64,000 nt of DNA from Psychrobacter sp. PL19 (GTDB lineage Bacteria; Pseudomonadota; Gammaproteobacteria; Pseudomonadales; Moraxellaceae): contig NZ_JAGING010000001.1 in NCBI RefSeq assembly GCF_017875835.1, forward strand, positions 2,852,001 through 2,916,000, read 5' to 3'. Each line of letters begins with the position of its first letter. Within the stretch, counting starts at the first letter, position 1. A program made the position numbers and the translations under genes. Of the stretch, positions 61,614 through 64,000 are shown piece by piece. A model generated the notes under the pieces. That model was given only the letters and a program-made list of their open reading frames with translations, made no database searches and was not told the DNA's origin.

Positions 61614-63902
61614 ATGAACACAGTATTAACAGCTGATAAAGTGGGCCTCGATAAGCCGGGCTTGAACGACCTCACTCATGTCAGTGCTCATGTCAGTGCT
61701 CATGTCAGTGCTCATGTCAGTGCTCATAACAGTAACAGCGACAATAACGATAATGGCGCTATCCATACTGATGTCTTAATTATTGGTGCAGGATTGGCAG
61801 GTCTAAGTACCGCGCTGGCCTTGCCAAAGTCGCTAAGCATTACCCTATTGAGTAAGGCCGCACTTGAGACTTGTTCAAGTCACTATGCCCAAGGTGGTAT
61901 CGCTGCCAGCTTGGATAAAAATGACCAGGTCGCTGACCATGTAGCGGATACCTTGATTGCTGGCGCAGGACTGTGTGCCACTGATAACACCACCAGTATT
62001 TTGAGCGCGGGGCAACAAGCCGTACAGTGGCTGTGTGCACAAGGCGTGCCTTTTACTCAGATTCCCCAGCAAAGCCCACAAGACCTAATAGCCAATGCTA
62101 TTCCGACTACTGGCGCTTTAGCTGAGTTAAAAACTGCTGACTTACATTTGACTCAAGAAGGCGGGCACGGCTGTCGTCGAGTTGCACATGCTGACGACGC
62201 TACAGGTCGGCATATCATGCAGACGCTATCGGCCCAAGCGCAGGTCGCTGGCAATATAACTATTTTACCTTACCATGAGGCGCTAGAATTATTGACAGAG
62301 CCTCTCACAGAACCCTTCACAGAACGCTTGAGTAATACTGTCACCAACCAATCTGAGACGTCCAGCCAGTCGCAACATTCTCATGATCGCCACCCTTCTC
62401 AACACGCAAAGGGCGCGCTGGTCTTTGACCATAACACTCAGCGCCGACGAACTTTTTATAGTCGCGCGATAGTGTTGGCAAGCGGTGGTTTGGGACAGTT
62501 ATTCCAACGTGCCAGCGCACCCAACGTCTGTGTGGGTGACGGAGTGATGATGGCTTGGCAAGCAGGCTGTCGCTTAGCAAATTTGGAATTCATCCAATTT
62601 CATCCGACTGGCTTGGCATTGGGCAACAGTAGCTTTTTGGTCTCAGAGGCTCTGCGCGGCGAAGGGGGTCGGTTGTATTGTCCGCAGACCGGCCAACGCT
62701 TTATGCTGAATGTTGACTCACGTGCAGAGCTGGCCCCACGAGATATTGTCGCTCGAGCAATTAGCGAGCAAATCACCAATAATGGCCTCGGTTACGTGCA
62801 TCTTGACGTCAGCCACTTGCCAGCTGAATTCTTACGACAGCATTTTCCGCAGATTTATCAGACCTTATTAGACCTAGGTATCGATATCACTACCGATCCC
62901 GTTCCAGTTGCGCCTACCGCGCATTATAGTTGTGGCGGTGTGGTTACTTGTGCGGATGGTCTGACTGATTTACCGGGACTATATGCAGCTGGCGAAGTCG
63001 CTTATACCGGCTTGCATGGTGCCAACCGCTTGGCGAGTAACTCTTTATTAGAGTGTGTGGTGGTTGGCCGTAATATTGCCGCTCATCTACCTAGCTATCT
63101 GGCAGCGACGCCTGAGTTACCGGTTGATATCAAGTTCAATACTAGGTCAAATGCCGAAATCAATACCCAATTTAATACCGAACCCAATACTGAGCTTGAT
63201 GCTGAATCAGTAGCTTTAGCTGCTACCATTTGGACGTCACCAAAAATACTGAGCACACAATCTATTACTCTGCCTTCAGCTGTCATGTCGGCTCATACTG
63301 ATTATACCCCTAGTATTGATCCGAGTGCTGATGTAAGTACTAATGTAAGTACTAATGTAAGTACTGATGATATTACCGCTGAGCTAAAAGCCTTAATGAG
63401 CAACCACATGGGCATCATGCGCAGCGCTGAAACGTTGGAGCAAGCACTGGTACAGATCCAACAATGGCAACAAACAATTAAAGAGTCTGACTCAATCTCA
63501 GAGAGCTTGACTTCAAAGAGCGATGCGTTAAAGGATTTAGCTACAGAGCATTCAAGTACAGATGACTTAAATGGAGCTAATAGTGCTAATAGCTCTACTA
63601 CTCTTAAAAAGCTGGCAAATTTTCAGCTAACGCGGCAATTGCAGTTAGCGACCCTGATTATTCAATCCGCTTATCAGCGCTGTGAAAGTCGCGGTGGCCA
63701 TTATCGACAAGACTACCCGCAGTTGGCCAGCACGCCGTTAGTAAGTATTATCGAGCCTTTCACAAGCCAAATATATAGCATTGATAGCATTGATAGCATT
63801 GATGTAATTGATACGATAGAGGAACCGATAGCGTGGTTACCACAGGCTCTCGTAAGTAGTCATAATGGTGCTAAGCAATTACAAACGGCAGTGGCGATCT
63901 AA
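61614..63902 (+). CDS. nadB: L-aspartate oxidase NadB, enlarged by repeat-rich inserts
   Basis: A 762-residue flavoprotein; NadB is usually about 530-540. Family motifs are intact: FAD site DVLIIGAGLAGLSTALALP, SSHYAQGGIAA, GGHGCRRVAHADDATG, EFIQFHPTGLA, SEALRGEGGRL and GEVAYTGLHGANRLASNSLLECVVVGR. The excess is in low-complexity inserts: an N-terminal HVSA-type repeat (about 20-36), a linker of about 40 residues near residue 230 (LTEPLTEPFTE and Gln/Ser/His-rich) and over 100 residues before and inside the C-terminal helical domain (NTRSNAEIN, VSTNVSTNVST, SIDSIDSIDVID). It makes iminoaspartate for NadA. The start MNTVLTADK is one base after nadA; the longer frame from 61521 overlaps nadA. 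Confidence 0.93.
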   Translation: MNTVLTADKVGLDKPGLNDLTHVSAHVSAHVSAHVSAHNSNSDNNDNGAIHTDVLIIGAGLAGLSTALALPKSLSITLLSKAALETCSSHYAQGGIAASLDKNDQVADHVADTLIAGAGLCATDNTTSILSAGQQAVQWLCAQGVPFTQIPQQSPQDLIANAIPTTGALAELKTADLHLTQEGGHGCRRVAHADDATGRHIMQTLSAQAQVAGNITILPYHEALELLTEPLTEPFTERLSNTVTNQSETSSQSQHSHDRHPSQHAKGALVFDHNTQRRRTFYSRAIVLASGGLGQLFQRASAPNVCVGDGVMMAWQAGCRLANLEFIQFHPTGLALGNSSFLVSEALRGEGGRLYCPQTGQRFMLNVDSRAELAPRDIVARAISEQITNNGLGYVHLDVSHLPAEFLRQHFPQIYQTLLDLGIDITTDPVPVAPTAHYSCGGVVTCADGLTDLPGLYAAGEVAYTGLHGANRLASNSLLECVVVGRNIAAHLPSYLAATPELPVDIKFNTRSNAEINTQFNTEPNTELDAESVALAATIWTSPKILSTQSITLPSAVMSAHTDYTPSIDPSADVSTNVSTNVSTDDITAELKALMSNHMGIMRSAETLEQALVQIQQWQQTIKESDSISESLTSKSDALKDLATEHSSTDDLNGANSANSSTTLKKLANFQLTRQLQLATLIIQSAYQRCESRGGHYRQDYPQLASTPLVSIIEPFTSQIYSIDSIDSIDVIDTIEEPIAWLPQALVSSHNGAKQLQTAVAI
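61676..61727. repeat. 12-bp in-frame tandem repeat at the nadB 5' end
   Basis: Four copies of GTCAGTGCTCAT, preceded by a related CTCAT, encode repeated His-Val-Ser-Ala. The unit is a multiple of three. Confidence 0.9.
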
Positions 63903-64000
63903 TGACCTTGGTAATTTAGCCTGGTTGCTACTAAGATTAACGACTACAGCTATTTACTAGTTTTACGCTCGCTTGATATTTGACTTTAGGGGCTTGGTCT

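Overview
The window looks like chromosomal DNA from a gammaproteobacterium of the Moraxellaceae, most likely Psychrobacter. This rests on the mix of housekeeping genes, a trimethylamine-monooxygenase-type flavoprotein, an Acinetobacter-like capsule locus, and a dense family of short intergenic mobile repeats. No rRNA, tRNA or CRISPR array was seen.

Layout. 1-4485 (- strand): end of a cytochrome c maturation operon (ccmF, ccmG, ccmH, partial ccmI). 4731-6065: a DUF445 membrane protein. 6603-14912 (+ strand): core genes mrdA (PBP2), rsmD, rplM-rpsI, a lipid A acyltransferase, trpS, scpA and scpB, separated by MITE-like repeats. 15171-47565 (- strand): a capsule/exopolysaccharide locus from wzi at one end to wza-wzb-wzc at the other. 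48043-64000: an unknown 74-residue protein, rluB, three related uncharacterised proteins interrupted by a Sel1-repeat gene and a deleted IS30 element, a LysE/ArgO-type exporter, a Tmm-like monooxygenase, marC, and the NAD biosynthesis genes nadC, nadQ-like regulator, nadA and nadB.

The capsule locus appears to encode three unusual amino-sugar pathways: UDP-di-N-acetylbacillosamine (PglF, PglE, PglD, with PglC as initiating phosphosugar transferase), dTDP-Qui3N formylated by an ankyrin-tailed formyltransferase (RmlA, RmlB, QdtA, QdtB, QdtF), and probably dTDP-Qui4NAc (VioA/VioB-like). Seven other glycosyltransferases and one Wzy-like polymerase are present. No Wzx-type flippase is seen; a PglK-type ABC flippase stands in its place, combined with a Wza/Wzb/Wzc export machine. 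The glycosyltransferase core is much more AT-rich than its surroundings and carries IS256, two IS630 copies, a lone TnpB element and a scar of deleted uronic-acid sugar genes, all signs of repeated module exchange.

The most distinctive genome-scale feature is a MITE family of about 61-170 bp with TATAGTCA/TGACTATA ends identical to those of the resident IS630 elements. Its ends supply the stop codons of at least three genes. Short tandem repeats, both inside coding sequences (rsmD, scpB, nadQ, nadB) and upstream of genes (mrdA, nadA, nadC), are a second recurring theme.
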